Of a stretch of DNA of 64,000 nt, positions 22,859-32,261 are shown piece after piece. Source of the stretch: Streptomyces sp. PCS3-D2 (lineage in GTDB: Bacteria > Actinomycetota > Actinomycetes > Streptomycetales > Streptomycetaceae); contig NZ_CP097800.1 in NCBI RefSeq assembly GCF_000612545.2, forward strand, positions 6,044,501 through 6,108,500. Direction: 5' to 3'. The translations under genes and the position numbers were made by a program. The notes beneath the pieces were generated by a model, which was given only the letters and a program-made list of their open reading frames with translations, made no database searches and was not told the origin of the DNA. Every line of letters starts with the position of its first letter. Position 1 is the stretch's first letter.

Positions 22859-24028
22859 TCACAGCAGGGCGAACTGGCCGCCCGGGCCCTCCTCCTGGTG
22901 GTCCAGTACCGAGGCGGGGCGCCGGCTCCAGGCCGGCGGCGGCAGCACCCCGGCCGCGTGCAGTTCCGCGGCCGACAGGCCCGGACCGGGCTCGAAAGCC
23001 GCCCGCTCCGGCGCCAGCTCGGCCAACAGCGCCAGCGTCGTCACCAGCGCGAGCAGCTCGGAGGTCCAGTTCTGCGGCCACTCGGCGGGGCCCAGCGCCG
23101 CCAGCCCGTCGGCCTCCGGTCCGCGGTGCGCCGTGCGTGCGGCGAACCAGCTCTCCAGCACCCGCACGCCCTGCACCTCGTACTCCCACGCCCCGGCCGG
23201 AACGGGCGAGACCGCCCCACCGCCCAGCCCGAGCGTCTCGCTCTCCGCGTCGTACGAGAGCTCGCGCGGCCACCCCCCGACCGCCGACCGCACGTACGGG
23301 CGGCGCCCACCGGGCAGTCGGGGCGCCTCCCCGCCGCGCGCCCCGCGCAGCTGGACGGTGAGCAGCCGGTGACCCAGCTCCAGCCCGGCCCGCCAGCGCC
23401 CGGGGTCGGCCGCGAGCGGGACCTCGTACCCCCGCGGACCGGGACGGCCGGCCGCCAGGATCCAGCACAGGACGTCCTCGGGGGTCACCCAGCCGCCGTG
23501 GCGCTCGCCCAGCAGCGGCAGCAGGCCGGGGGCGAGGTTGGGTTCGGCACCGCCCGGGCGCCGGTGCAGCGGACGGATCGGGCCGACCCGGCCGACCGGA
23601 AGGTGCGCGGTGACCAGCAGGTCGGAGATGCCGATGAGGAACAGCTGGTGCTCGTCGCGGACCCGCCAGAGCTCCGGCCGGGCGGTGTCGATGAGCCGCT
23701 GGTCGGGCAGGAGCCACTGCTCGTCGAAGGGCTCGCGCAGCACCCGTACGGGGTCGGGGCAGGGCCCGGGCGCATCGGCGAAGCGTGCAGTGGCCGCCGA
23801 TCGCTGCCCCGGCAGCGCGGCCGCCGAGGTGGCGGGGGTGCGGCTGCGACTCGGCCGGAACAAGCGGTCCCGCTCGGCCCCTTCGGAGTCCGCCAGGAGG
23901 GCCCAGCGGGTGCGCAGGGCCGCCGGATCGGGTGCGGTCACCCAGTCGCGGCCCAGGCGCAGGCTGCCCACGGCCCAGGGCATCAGATCGTCCAGCAGCG
24001 GGTCCGGCTGCGGTGTGTCAGCGCTCAC
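22859..24028 (-). CDS. Orphan type ISP restriction/modification specificity-domain protein
   Basis: A 389-residue protein resembling the C-terminal target-recognition part of single-chain type ISP restriction enzymes: PFDEQWLLPDQRLIDTARPE, then LWRVRDEHQLFLI, VTPEDVLCWILAA, AWEYEVQGVRVLESWF and EWPQNWTSELLALVTTL occur in the family order. No nuclease, helicase or methyltransferase motif (no Walker box, no NPPY) is present, and no such gene is adjacent. Streptomyces proteins of this length are often auto-named type ISP enzymes. It may be a domesticated remnant or a DNA-binding protein of other use. The N-terminal 100 residues are not recognised. Confidence 0.65.
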   Translation of the reverse strand: MSADTPQPDPLLDDLMPWAVGSLRLGRDWVTAPDPAALRTRWALLADSEGAERDRLFRPSRSRTPATSAAALPGQRSAATARFADAPGPCPDPVRVLREPFDEQWLLPDQRLIDTARPELWRVRDEHQLFLIGISDLLVTAHLPVGRVGPIRPLHRRPGGAEPNLAPGLLPLLGERHGGWVTPEDVLCWILAAGRPGPRGYEVPLAADPGRWRAGLELGHRLLTVQLRGARGGEAPRLPGGRRPYVRSAVGGWPRELSYDAESETLGLGGGAVSPVPAGAWEYEVQGVRVLESWFAARTAHRGPEADGLAALGPAEWPQNWTSELLALVTTLALLAELAPERAAFEPGPGLSAAELHAAGVLPPPAWSRRPASVLDHQEEGPGGQFALL

Positions 24029-24130
24029 GCCGCCGATGGTAGCGACGGGCTCCGATGGCCGGGCCGCGTCGAGGCCGAAGAGCTACGCTCCTTATGTGTG
24101 GGTACGTGCGGTAGGTACCGTCCGGACGGT

Positions 24131-24157
24131 GTCGACCGAGTCGACCGAGTCGACCGA
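24131..24157. repeat. Three 9-bp tandem repeats
   Basis: GTCGACCGA is repeated three times without change, directly before the ribosome site of the 53-residue gene. Copy number could vary between strains and would shift promoter spacing. Confidence 0.7.
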
Positions 24158-24167
24158 GGAGACGGCC

Positions 24168-24329
24168 ATGAGCCAGTACGACGAATACTCGACCCCGTCC
24201 CAGGCCGAGGGCGAACGCCTCGACGAGGACATGGACGAGGCGCAGCGCAGGCAGCGCCACCCCCAGACGATGCGCACCACGCCGTCCCAGGCGGAGGGCG
24301 AGCGCACCGCCGACGACGAGAAGAAGTGA
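24168..24329 (+). CDS. Small acidic protein with internal repeat
   Basis: This 53-residue protein is not recognised. It contains TPSQAEGER twice (about residues 9-17 and 38-46), each followed by an acidic D/E stretch, with EAQRRQRHPQ between. It has no cysteine and no hydrophobic segment and is probably disordered. GAGGAG stands 7 nt before ATG, a good ribosome site. It is convergent with the GntR gene across a GC-rich hairpin. Codon use is normal, so it is likely real. Confidence 0.65.
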   Translation: MSQYDEYSTPSQAEGERLDEDMDEAQRRQRHPQTMRTTPSQAEGERTADDEKK

Positions 24330-24346
24330 CGGCACGGCGGCCGGGA

Positions 24347-24366
24347 GCGGCGCGGGTGCGCGCCGC
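24347..24366. terminator. GC-rich hairpin between convergent genes
   Basis: GCGGCGCG (24347-24354) pairs with CGCGCCGC (24359-24366) around a GGTG loop. Outer bases ACGGCG and CGCCGT can extend the stem. It lies between the small acidic gene and the GntR stop and could terminate both strands; there is no U-tract, as is usual in Streptomyces. Confidence 0.5.
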
Positions 24367-24372
24367 CGCCGT

Positions 24373-25122
24373 TCAGTGCGCGTCGACCGTCACCGTGAAG
24401 GAGAACCGGTCGCCCCGGTAACGGATCCGCGCCACGTCCACCACCCGCCCGTCCTCGCCGTAGGTGACGCCCGTGTAGTGCAGGATCGGACTGAGCAGCG
24501 GGACCTGGAGCAGTTCGGCCGTCTCCGGGTCCGCGAGCCGGGCCTCCACGGTGTCCGTGATCCGGCTGATGCGCACCCCCACGACGTCCCGCAGCACCTT
24601 CGTCATCGGCCAGCGCTCCAGATCGGTGACGTCGACCGCCTCGGCGAACTCCGGCAGGACCGCGTTCTCCGCCCAGTTGGTCGGCTCGCCGCTCTCGCGG
24701 TCGCGTCGCAGACGCCGGAACGTCACCACCTCGGAGGTGTCGGGAAAGTGGTCCAGCAGCTCCCCGGCCACAGGCGTGCGCCCGTGGCCGAGGACGGTGG
24801 TGCGCTCGCCCGACTGCTGGGCCACGATCGCGTCGACCGAGCCCAGCAGCCGGACCGGTGTGCTGCGCAGCGCGCCCGCCTCGATGAAGGTGCCGCGCCG
24901 CCGGTGCCGGCTGATCAGGCCCTCGCCCTCCAGTTCCTTGAGGGCCTGCCGCATGGTCAGCACGCTCACCCCGTAGTGCTCGGCCAGCTGCTCCTCGGTG
25001 GGCAGGCGCAGGGAGGCGTCCGGGGTGCGCCCCAGTATCGAGGCGCGCAGTGACTGCGAGACCTGGTACCAGAGGGGGAGCTTCCGGTTCAGGACCAGCG
25101 AGTCGGGGGCGAAGGCGGTCAC
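24373..25122 (-). CDS. GntR/HutC-family transcriptional regulator
   Basis: A 249-residue regulator. The winged helix (about 14-83) includes LPTEEQLAEHYGVSVLTMRQ and GLISRHRRRGTFIE. The UTRA effector-binding domain (about 95-245) has the family ends EVVTFRRLRRDR and ILHYTGVTYGEDGRVVDVARIRYRGD, described here in parts. It lies 64 nt after the homogentisate dioxygenase stop on the same strand and may be cotranscribed with it, which makes control of aromatic amino-acid breakdown plausible. The effector is unknown. ATG at 25122 begins MTAFAPDSLVLNRKLPLWYQV, normal for the family. Confidence 0.88.
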   Translation of the reverse strand: MTAFAPDSLVLNRKLPLWYQVSQSLRASILGRTPDASLRLPTEEQLAEHYGVSVLTMRQALKELEGEGLISRHRRRGTFIEAGALRSTPVRLLGSVDAIVAQQSGERTTVLGHGRTPVAGELLDHFPDTSEVVTFRRLRRDRESGEPTNWAENAVLPEFAEAVDVTDLERWPMTKVLRDVVGVRISRITDTVEARLADPETAELLQVPLLSPILHYTGVTYGEDGRVVDVARIRYRGDRFSFTVTVDAH

Positions 25123-25186
25123 GGGTGGATCTCCGAACGGCTGGACGGTGGCGACGTGCGGCGCATTGCAGGGTAGGCGGCGCAGG

Positions 25187-26515
25187 TCAGGCGCGGAAGT
25201 GGCGTTGCAGACCCTGCCACACGTCGTCGTACCCGCGCTGGAGGTGGTCGGCGGCGGTGGCCTGGGCGGTGGCGGTGATCGGCCAGCGGGTCTCGAACAT
25301 GAAGGCCAGGCCGTCGTCGATCTTCTGCGGCTTCAGCTCGGCCGCGCTGGCCTTGTCGAAGGTCTCGTGGTCGGGGCCGTGCGCGGACATCATGTTGTGC
25401 AGCGAGCCTCCGCCGGGGACGAAGCCTTCCGCCTTGGCGTCGTAGGCACCCTTGATCAGGCCCATGTACTCGCTCATCACGTTGCGGTGGAAGTAGGGCG
25501 GGCGGAAGGTGTCCTCGCCGACCAGCCAGCGTGGAGCGAAGACCACGAAGTCCACGCCCGCCAGGCCCGGGGTGTCCGAGGGCGAGGTCAGGACGGTGAA
25601 GATCGACGGGTCCGGGTGGTCGTAGCTGATCGTGCCCAGGACGTTGAAACGGCGCAGGTCGTAGACGTACGGGACGTGCGTGCCGTACCAGGCGACCACG
25701 TCGAGCGGGGAGTGGCCGTAGACGGCCGACCAGAGGTTGCCGCAGAACTTGTTGACCACCTCCGTGGGCCGCTCGACGTCCTCGTACGCGGCCACCGGGG
25801 CCCGGAAGTCGCGCGCGGCGGCGAGGCCGTTGGCGCCGATCGGGCCGAGGTCGGGCAGGACGAAGGGCTGGCCGTAGTTCTCGCAGACGTATCCGCGGGC
25901 GTCGCCGTCCAGCAGCTCGACGCGGAAGCGGACGCCGCGCGGGATGAGCGCGACCTCACCGGGGCCCGCGGAGAGCAGGCCCAGTTCGGTGCGCAGGAGC
26001 AGGCCGCCGCGCTCGGGAACGATCAGCAGCTCTCCGTCGGAGTCGCTGAACACCCGGTCCGTCATCGACGCGTTGGCGGCGTAGAGGTGGACGGCCATGC
26101 CGGTGCGCTGGGCCGCGTCGCCGTTGCCGCCGAGGGTCCACAGGCCGGCCAGGAAGTCGGTGCCGGGGGCCGGGTCGGGCAGCGGGTTCCAGCGCAGCCG
26201 GTTCGGGTCCGCGGGCGCCTCGGTGAAGGGGGCCGTGCGCAGGGTGCCGTTGTCGATCCGGGTGAAGGGCGGGTGCGCGGCCGAGGGGCGGATCCGGTAG
26301 AGCCAGGAGCGACGGTTGTGGCTGCGGGGCTCGGTGAAGGCGCTGCCGCTGAGCTGCTCGGCGTACAGGCCCAGGGGTGCGCGCTGGGGCGAGTTGCGGC
26401 CGAGCGGCAGTGCGCCGGGGACGGCTTCGGAGCTGTGTTCGTTGCCGAAGCCGGTGAGGTACTCCAGTGCCCCGGCCGTCTTCCGGGCCTGCTCGCTGCC
26501 GGCCTGCTCGCTCAT
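25187..26515 (-). CDS. hmgA: Homogentisate 1,2-dioxygenase
   Basis: A 442-residue Fe(II) enzyme that opens the homogentisate ring to maleylacetoacetate in tyrosine and phenylalanine catabolism. The N-terminal [15 protein letters not shown] and the conserved [28 protein letters not shown] and [16 protein letters not shown] blocks identify it; iron ligands are expected in HRNVMSE and HGPDHE. ATG at 26515 is chosen because the length then equals the family norm and GGGAGC stands before it; longer readings run into the promoter. Promoter elements and an inverted repeat lie at 26540-26581. The maleylacetoacetate isomerase and fumarylacetoacetase genes are not adjacent. Confidence 0.96.
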   Translation of the reverse strand: MSEQAGSEQARKTAGALEYLTGFGNEHSSEAVPGALPLGRNSPQRAPLGLYAEQLSGSAFTEPRSHNRRSWLYRIRPSAAHPPFTRIDNGTLRTAPFTEAPADPNRLRWNPLPDPAPGTDFLAGLWTLGGNGDAAQRTGMAVHLYAANASMTDRVFSDSDGELLIVPERGGLLLRTELGLLSAGPGEVALIPRGVRFRVELLDGDARGYVCENYGQPFVLPDLGPIGANGLAAARDFRAPVAAYEDVERPTEVVNKFCGNLWSAVYGHSPLDVVAWYGTHVPYVYDLRRFNVLGTISYDHPDPSIFTVLTSPSDTPGLAGVDFVVFAPRWLVGEDTFRPPYFHRNVMSEYMGLIKGAYDAKAEGFVPGGGSLHNMMSAHGPDHETFDKASAAELKPQKIDDGLAFMFETRWPITATAQATAADHLQRGYDDVWQGLQRHFRA

Positions 26516-26539
26516 GTGCTGCTCCCGCTCCGTCGAAGT

Positions 26540-26581
26540 AATCCTATGGTCGACAGTAGGATTCAGCGGCCCGCGCGTCAA
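26540..26581 (-). promoter_or_regulatory. hmgA promoter with overlapping operator
   Basis: On the minus strand, TTGACG (26581-26576), a 17-nt spacer and TACTGT (26558-26553) form a sigma-70-type promoter. The inverted repeat AATCCTA/TAGGATT (26540-26546 and 26557-26563, 10-nt spacer) covers the -10, as expected for a repressor site. Confidence 0.6.
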
Positions 26582-26732
26582 CGGCGCCCCGTCGGCATCC
26601 GCCGAGAGCCCGGGATCGGGGCGGGAGGAAACGGCAGGATCCGGGAGGAAGGGCTGCGGGGCGGCCGGCCCGGGGTGCGGATTCAGTCCCGGGGGGATCA
26701 CAAAAGATGAACATTGCTCTACTCTCACGCGC

Positions 26733-28913
26733 ATGTCGTGGACCCGCAGGTTTCCTGCCGTGCCGGCGGCGCTCCTCGCCGCCCTCCTCGCCCTCCTGTC
26801 CCTCTTCGCCGCCGCGCCCGCCGCCCGTGCGCACGAAGAGCGCCCGGTCACCTTCCCGGACGGCTCCGGATCCGTTCCGGAATACCGCGAGACCGACCCC
26901 GACCTCATCGTCTGCAAGACCGACCGGCCGGCCTTCGAACGCCGGATATCCGCCTTCCCCGAGGCGCTCAGACAGCGCAACCTCGCCCTGTACGAGCGCT
27001 GCGCGGCGAGCGGGTACCGGCACCTCCAGGAGGCCGTCGACGCCGTGGACCGGCCCGGGATGAACATCGCGATCCTCCCCGGCCTGTACGAGGAGGAGCC
27101 CTCACTGCCCCAGCCGACGGGGGAGTGCGCCGCGCTTGAAGCACCGGACTCCGCGCTCGGCTACCAGATCCTGTCGTACGAGCAGCAGGTGCGGTGCCGG
27201 CACAACCAGAACCTCGTCGCCGTCCTCGGCAAGAGGAACCTGCAGATCGAGGGCACCGGCGCGACCCGCCTGGACGTGGTGATCGACGCCAAGTACCAGA
27301 AGCTGAACGCCATCCGCGCCGACAGGTCCGACGGCGTCTACTTCCGCAACTTCACCGCCCAGCGCACCACCTTCAACTCGCTGTACGTCCTCGCCGCCGA
27401 CGGCTTCGTCATCGACGACGTGCTCACCCGCTGGAACGACGAGTACGGCTTCCTGACCTTCGCCAGCGACCACGGGCTGTACAAGAACTGCGAGTCCTAC
27501 GGGAACGGCGACTCGGGCATCTACCCCGGCAGCGCCTCTAACATCAACGACGGCCGCGGCTACGAGGTCCCCCGCTACTCCATCGAGATCACGGGCTGCC
27601 GCAGCCATCACAACATGGTCGGCTACTCGGGCACCGCGGGCGACTCGGTGTGGGTGCACGACAACGAATTCGACCAGAACATGGGCGGCGCCTCGATGGA
27701 CAGCGCCTTCCCCGGCCACCCCGGACTCCCGCAGAACCACGCCAAGTTCGAGCGGAACCTGATCCACGACAACAACCAGGACTACTACCGCCACGTCGCC
27801 GACGGCACCTGCGCCAAACCGCCCATCGAGCGCGGCTACGAGCGCGGCGTCGTCTGCCCCCAGATCTCCATGCCGCCGGGCACCGGCATCATCACCGCCG
27901 GCGGCAACTGGAACCTCTACGAGGGCAACTGGGTGTACGGGCACGAGCGCGCCGGCTTCTTCCTCAGTGCCGTCCCCGCCTTCATCCGCGGCGAGGAGGC
28001 CTGGTCGAAGCAGACGGACACCTCCCACCACAACCGGTACGCAGGCAACGTCCTCGGCAAGGACCGGTCCGGCGCCTCGCGCCCCAACGGCATGGACGTC
28101 TGGTGGGACGGCCAGGGCAGCGGCAACTGCTGGCAGGACGGACCCGACGGCTCCACCCCCGGCACGGTCCCGCGGTGCGGCGAGCGACGGGGCGACGTCA
28201 CGGGGGCGTCGGCCCGCCTGGTCGGCGAGCCGGTCAAACTGATCCAGCTCCTCGTCTGCGCGGACTACAACGTCCAGGCGCGCGAACTGCCGGCCGGCTG
28301 CGACTGGTACGGGGCGCGCGGACTGGAGCGGGTGGAGACCCAGCTCGCCCTGGGTGTGGCGGCGGTACTGCTGCTCGTCGGCGGGGTCCTGTGGTGGCGC
28401 CGCCTGCGCGGCTCCCGCCTGGGCGCCGCGGCCACGCTGCTCGGCCTGGCCGGACTGGCCCTCGACGTGGCCGGCTCGACCATGACCCTGACCTCCACCT
28501 TCGTCCCGGCCCTCGCCCTCCTGCTGCTCGGCCTCTGGTGGACGGGGGCCGGCCTGGTGCTGCGGTCCGGCCGCCCCTGGCTGGCGCGCCTGACCCTGCT
28601 GCTGGCCGGACTGACGCTGCTGGACGCCTTCGACAAGGCGGTCCTGATGATTCCGTGGACCCCGCTGAGCCCCGCCTGGGTGAGGGCCCTGGTCGCCGTG
28701 GTCTGGGTCCTGTGGGCGGTCGCGGCCTCCGCCCGGCCGGGTGCCGCCCCGGCCCACCCCGCCGGTCCGGGCGACGCCCCCGACGGCGACCGCGCCCCGG
28801 TCCCGCCCGGCCCTGCCCCGGCCCTGCGCGAGGGCGCGGCGGCCGAGGCGGTTCCGGGAGCCCCCGGAGCCGGGGAGGCCCGGACGCCCCGGGCCGCAGG
28901 AGGCCGGCCGTGA
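26733..28913 (+). CDS. Secreted right-handed beta-helix protein with C-terminal membrane helices
   Basis: A 726-residue protein. A signal peptide (about 1-33, ending ARAHEER) is followed by an extracytoplasmic parallel beta-helix domain (about 90-480) with pectate-lyase-like or NosD-like turns such as [34 protein letters not shown] and [19 protein letters not shown], here cited in pieces. About four to five transmembrane helices occupy 545-680, then a Pro/Ala-rich tail. No carbohydrate-lyase catalytic set can be claimed. ATG at 26733 has no ribosome site, but a TACTCT hexamer lies 7 nt before it, so it may be leaderless. GTGA overlap couples it to the lipoprotein gene. Confidence 0.82.
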   Translation: MSWTRRFPAVPAALLAALLALLSLFAAAPAARAHEERPVTFPDGSGSVPEYRETDPDLIVCKTDRPAFERRISAFPEALRQRNLALYERCAASGYRHLQEAVDAVDRPGMNIAILPGLYEEEPSLPQPTGECAALEAPDSALGYQILSYEQQVRCRHNQNLVAVLGKRNLQIEGTGATRLDVVIDAKYQKLNAIRADRSDGVYFRNFTAQRTTFNSLYVLAADGFVIDDVLTRWNDEYGFLTFASDHGLYKNCESYGNGDSGIYPGSASNINDGRGYEVPRYSIEITGCRSHHNMVGYSGTAGDSVWVHDNEFDQNMGGASMDSAFPGHPGLPQNHAKFERNLIHDNNQDYYRHVADGTCAKPPIERGYERGVVCPQISMPPGTGIITAGGNWNLYEGNWVYGHERAGFFLSAVPAFIRGEEAWSKQTDTSHHNRYAGNVLGKDRSGASRPNGMDVWWDGQGSGNCWQDGPDGSTPGTVPRCGERRGDVTGASARLVGEPVKLIQLLVCADYNVQARELPAGCDWYGARGLERVETQLALGVAAVLLLVGGVLWWRRLRGSRLGAAATLLGLAGLALDVAGSTMTLTSTFVPALALLLLGLWWTGAGLVLRSGRPWLARLTLLLAGLTLLDAFDKAVLMIPWTPLSPAWVRALVAVVWVLWAVAASARPGAAPAHPAGPGDAPDGDRAPVPPGPAPALREGAAAEAVPGAPGAGEARTPRAAGGRP

Positions 28914-29860
28914 CCGACCGGACCGACGAGGGGCTCGACGGCCGCGCCCGGTGCGACGCGTGTCGTGCGCCGCACCGCCCGGCCCGCGGGCCGCGCCGAA
29001 CCGCCCGCACCGCGGCCCTGCTCGCCCTCGCCCTGCTCCTCGCGGGCGGCGCGGCGACGGGCTGCGGCGGGCGGGCCACCACCCACCACAAGCCCGGCAC
29101 CAGCCACGAGCAGGCCTCCGGCAGCGTCGGTACCCTGCTCGCCGCCGCCGACGCGGCCGGCCACACGCTCCGTGAGGTCCCGGCCGAGGGGGCTCCGGAC
29201 GTCCGACTTGCCCTCCGCCCCGATTCCGAGGACGGCTGGAACCTTCAGCTGACCGTGAACAACTTCCGCTTCACCCCCGACAGCACCGGCGGCGCCGCCC
29301 TCCCGGGCGCCGGTCACGCCCACCTGGAGCTCGACGGACGCAAGATCGCCAGGTTGTACGGCCCCTGGTTCCACCTGCCCGCGGCCCAGGTCCCCGAGGG
29401 CGCGCACACCCTGACCGTCCGCCTCTACGCGGACGACCACACGGCCTGGGCGGTCGCCGGCAAACCCGTCGAGGCCGCGGCCCGGCTCACCGCCCCGCCG
29501 CCGGGCGCGTCCGGCGGCCACCACCACGGTCAACCCCCCGGGCCGCCACCCCAGCAGCCGCCGTCACCCCAGCCGCCGACACCGGGCCCGGAGCAGCCGG
29601 ACCGCACGGTCACCATCACCGTCCGCGGCGGCAAGGTCAGCCCCGCCCCGGCCCGCACCGAGCTGCGGCGCGGCGAACGCGTCGCCCTGCGCGTCACCAG
29701 CGACCGCGCGGACACCCTCCACGTCCACGGCTACGACAAGGAACTCGCCCTGCCGGCAGGCCAGGAGGCCACCCTGATCCTGACGGCCGACCGCACGGGC
29801 CTCTTCGAGGTCGAGACCCACGAGACCGGCCTCGTCCTGACCCAACTCCTCGTCCGATGA
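28910..29860 (+). CDS. Lipoprotein with cupredoxin-like C-terminal domain
   Basis: A 316-residue lipoprotein. The lipobox Cys is C52 (AGGAATGC) after a long basic N-terminus with a CxxC pair (CDAC). The first domain (about 75-195) includes GHAHLELDGRKIARLYGPWFH and ADDHTAWAVAGKPV, rich in His. After a Pro/His linker the second domain (about 235-316) resembles a cupredoxin (TITVRGGKVSPAP, LHVHGYDKELALPAGQ, FEVETHETG), but the usual copper-ligand cysteine is absent. Surface copper or metal handling is inferred. GTG at 28910 overlaps the preceding stop and has AGGAGG upstream. Confidence 0.78.
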   Translation: MTDRTDEGLDGRARCDACRAPHRPARGPRRTARTAALLALALLLAGGAATGCGGRATTHHKPGTSHEQASGSVGTLLAAADAAGHTLREVPAEGAPDVRLALRPDSEDGWNLQLTVNNFRFTPDSTGGAALPGAGHAHLELDGRKIARLYGPWFHLPAAQVPEGAHTLTVRLYADDHTAWAVAGKPVEAAARLTAPPPGASGGHHHGQPPGPPPQQPPSPQPPTPGPEQPDRTVTITVRGGKVSPAPARTELRRGERVALRVTSDRADTLHVHGYDKELALPAGQEATLILTADRTGLFEVETHETGLVLTQLLVR

Positions 29861-30081
29861 CGGCCCGCCACGCCCCGCCCGCGGCCCGCGCCCTACTCGC
29901 CGCCCGTTCCGTATCCGCCGTCGACGTCCCGGCCCTGCCGACCGCGCCCGCACCGGCACCCGCACCGGCACCCGCGCCCGCACCCGGGCCCGGGCCCGCA
30001 CCCGGGTGCGGTCGAGGTCCTGGTCGCGGGCCGCAAGGCCGAACCGTCGGCGGTACGCGGTGCCCGGCGGTCCGACGGTGA
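29857..30081 (+). CDS. Possible small Ala-Pro-rich linking ORF
   Basis: A 74-codon frame whose ATG overlaps the lipoprotein stop (ATGA) and whose stop overlaps the GTG of the next gene (GTGA), so it joins its neighbours with the spacing of coupled genes. The product is low complexity with AP repeats (about residues 29-48) and an arginine-rich end. It may be a real coupling peptide, or simply an open frame across a decayed N-terminus. There is no homology I can name. Confidence 0.3.
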   Translation: MTARHAPPAARALLAARSVSAVDVPALPTAPAPAPAPAPAPAPGPGPAPGCGRGPGRGPQGRTVGGTRCPAVRR

Positions 30082-31415
30082 GCCCGGCTCCCTTCGGCCA
30101 CGGCCGGGACGTGATCCTTCACCCGGCCGAGCCGTTCACCGTGCTCGCGCACGGCATCGGATCCCGGCACGATCTGCCGATCTCTCCCTTCTACGCGTTC
30201 GCCGGGGCCTTCGCCGCGCTATTCGTCTCCTTCCTCGCGCTCGGCCTGCTCTGGTCCACCTCCCGCTTCCGCGGCGAGCGCTCGGGCCTCGCCCTGCCCG
30301 CCGCCCTCCAGCGGGCGGCCGCCGCACCGGCCACCCGGACCGCCCTGCGCGGGCTCGGACTCGCCGCCGCGCTCCTCGTCCTGCTGCACCTCCTCCTCGG
30401 TCCCGACGACCCCGCGCGCAACCCCGCTCCCGGTGCCGTCTACGTCCTCCTCTGGGTCGGACTCGTACCCGCCTCCCTCCTCCTCGGCCCCGTATGGCGC
30501 CTGCTCAACCCGCTGCGCACCCTGCACCGCCTGCTCTCCCTGGCCCTGCGCCGCCCCCGTACCGGCCGCCACCCCCTTCCCACCCGGCTGGGGCTGTGGC
30601 CCGCCGCCGCCGGACTGTTCGGCTTCACCTGGCTCGAACTCGTCTCGCCCGATCCCGCATCCACCACCACCCTCCTGATCGCGCTCACCGCCTACACCAC
30701 CGCCCAACTGCTGCTCGCCGCCCGGTACGGCGAGAGCTGGTTCGCCGAGGGAGATGCCTTCGAGGCGTACTCCACCCTCCTCGCCCGCCTCTCCCCCCTC
30801 GGCCGCCGAAGCGACGGCCGTCTCGTCCTCCGCAACCCCTTTCACGGACTCGACGCGACGCCGGAGCGGCCGGGACTCCTCGCCACCGTCTGTGTCCTCC
30901 TCGGATCCACCGCCTACGACGGCTTCTCCGACAGCCCCTCGTGGATCAACACCCTCCAGACCTCCCCCCTCGGCCACACCCCCGCGGCCACACTCGGACT
31001 GCTCGGCTCCATCGCCCTCGTCGCCACCCTCTACTGCCTGTGCGCGATGGCCACCCGTCTCGTCAGCGGTCCGCACCCCGGCCCGCTGACGGCCTTCGCC
31101 CACTCACTCGTCCCGATCGCCCTCGGCTATCTCATCGCCCATTACTTCTCCCTTCTGGTAGTCGAAGGATCACGCACGGTAAGCATGGCATTCGGCACTG
31201 ACAACGTCCCGGAACCCGTCCCGCCCTTGGGCCCCGGGGGTCTCGCCGTCCTCCAGGTCGTCGCCGTCGTCGCCGGCCACGTCCTCGGCGTCATCGCCGC
31301 CCACGACCGTTCGGTGCGCCTCTTCCCGCCGGCGAAAGCCGTGGCTGGACAGCTGCCGCTGCTCGCCTTGATGATCGTTTACACGATCGGGGGCCTCGGC
31401 CTCCTGTTGAACTGA
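30078..31415 (+). CDS. Multi-pass membrane protein of the family auto-named fenitrothion hydrolase
   Basis: A 445-residue protein with about ten to eleven transmembrane helices. It begins with a periplasm-facing segment (TVLAHGIGSRHDLPISPFY), then helices at about 40-62, 95-112 and 120-142, PVWRLLNPLRTLHRLL, a loop with GESWFAEGDAFEAYSTLLARLSPLG cited as part of the family core, and later helices to the C-terminus. The automatic name is not supported by any catalytic motif I can see. GTG at 30078 gives the family N-terminus. It probably works with the upstream lipoprotein and beta-helix protein. Confidence 0.75.
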   Translation: MSPAPFGHGRDVILHPAEPFTVLAHGIGSRHDLPISPFYAFAGAFAALFVSFLALGLLWSTSRFRGERSGLALPAALQRAAAAPATRTALRGLGLAAALLVLLHLLLGPDDPARNPAPGAVYVLLWVGLVPASLLLGPVWRLLNPLRTLHRLLSLALRRPRTGRHPLPTRLGLWPAAAGLFGFTWLELVSPDPASTTTLLIALTAYTTAQLLLAARYGESWFAEGDAFEAYSTLLARLSPLGRRSDGRLVLRNPFHGLDATPERPGLLATVCVLLGSTAYDGFSDSPSWINTLQTSPLGHTPAATLGLLGSIALVATLYCLCAMATRLVSGPHPGPLTAFAHSLVPIALGYLIAHYFSLLVVEGSRTVSMAFGTDNVPEPVPPLGPGGLAVLQVVAVVAGHVLGVIAAHDRSVRLFPPAKAVAGQLPLLALMIVYTIGGLGLLLN

Positions 31416-31447
31416 GGCCCCCGCCGGGCCCGGAAGCGAGGAGCGGC

Positions 31448-32071
31448 ATGATGGACCACGTGCCTCCCGCCCACTCCCTGCGCCGTACGCCGATCCAGCA
31501 GCGCAGCGCCGACCGGCTCGCCCGGATCCTCGACGCCTGCGCCGAGCTGCTGGACGAGACCGGGTACGAGAACCTCAGTACCCGAGCCGTCGCCCTGCGC
31601 GCCGGCGTGCCGATCGGATCCGTCTACCGCTTCTTCGGCAACAAACGGGCCATGGCCATCGCCCTCGCCCACCGCAATCTGGACCGTTACGCCGACGGCA
31701 TAGCGAACCGACTCAGCAGCCTCCCCGCCACCGACTGGCGACCGGTCGTGGACGCCGTACTGGACGAGTACCTGGCGATGAAGCGCAGTGTGCCCGGCTT
31801 CGCGCTCGTCGACTTCGGTGTGCCGGCGCCGCCGGTCGGGGAGCCCGAACCGGATCCCAACCACCAGGTCGCCGACCGCCTGACCGAACTGCTCTGCGGA
31901 CACCTGGGCCTCACCCCCGACGCCGCACTGGAGCGGGCCGTCCTCGTCGCCGTCGAAGCCACCGACGCCCTCATCCAACTGGCCTTCCGGGCCGACCCGG
32001 CGGGGGACCCGGGGATCGTCGACGAGACCCGCGCGATGATGCACGCCTACCTGGCCCGAGTGCTGGGCTGA
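31448..32071 (+). CDS. TetR-family regulator
   Basis: A 207-residue regulator. The DNA-binding domain is at about 18-68 (SADRLARILDACAELLDETG, STRAVALRAGVPIGSVYRFF, GNKRAMAIAL). The C-terminal domain ends VAVEATDALIQLAFRADPAGD and belongs to a group seen near fatty-acid and membrane genes. It lies 32 nt after the membrane gene in the same direction and so may belong to that operon. A TetR-like site (32262-32277) lies 190 nt downstream in front of the molybdopterin oxidoreductase, so that gene is a candidate target. The ligand is unknown. Confidence 0.88.
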   Translation: MMDHVPPAHSLRRTPIQQRSADRLARILDACAELLDETGYENLSTRAVALRAGVPIGSVYRFFGNKRAMAIALAHRNLDRYADGIANRLSSLPATDWRPVVDAVLDEYLAMKRSVPGFALVDFGVPAPPVGEPEPDPNHQVADRLTELLCGHLGLTPDAALERAVLVAVEATDALIQLAFRADPAGDPGIVDETRAMMHAYLARVLG

Positions 32072-32261
32072 GCCCGCCCGGGCGTCCCACCTCCCCGGCC
32101 CCGGCGTCCTGCCTTCCCGGCCCGGCGCCTCCACCCGCCTCCGCGTGCCGTCCCGGCTTCCGGGGTGCCGCCCCGCCCCCGGGGGCCGTTCACGGCCCCG
32201 CCCGCATGCGCGCCGGCCGGCCGCGTGGCACGCGAACCAGGTCCGTTCCCTCGCCACCGTG

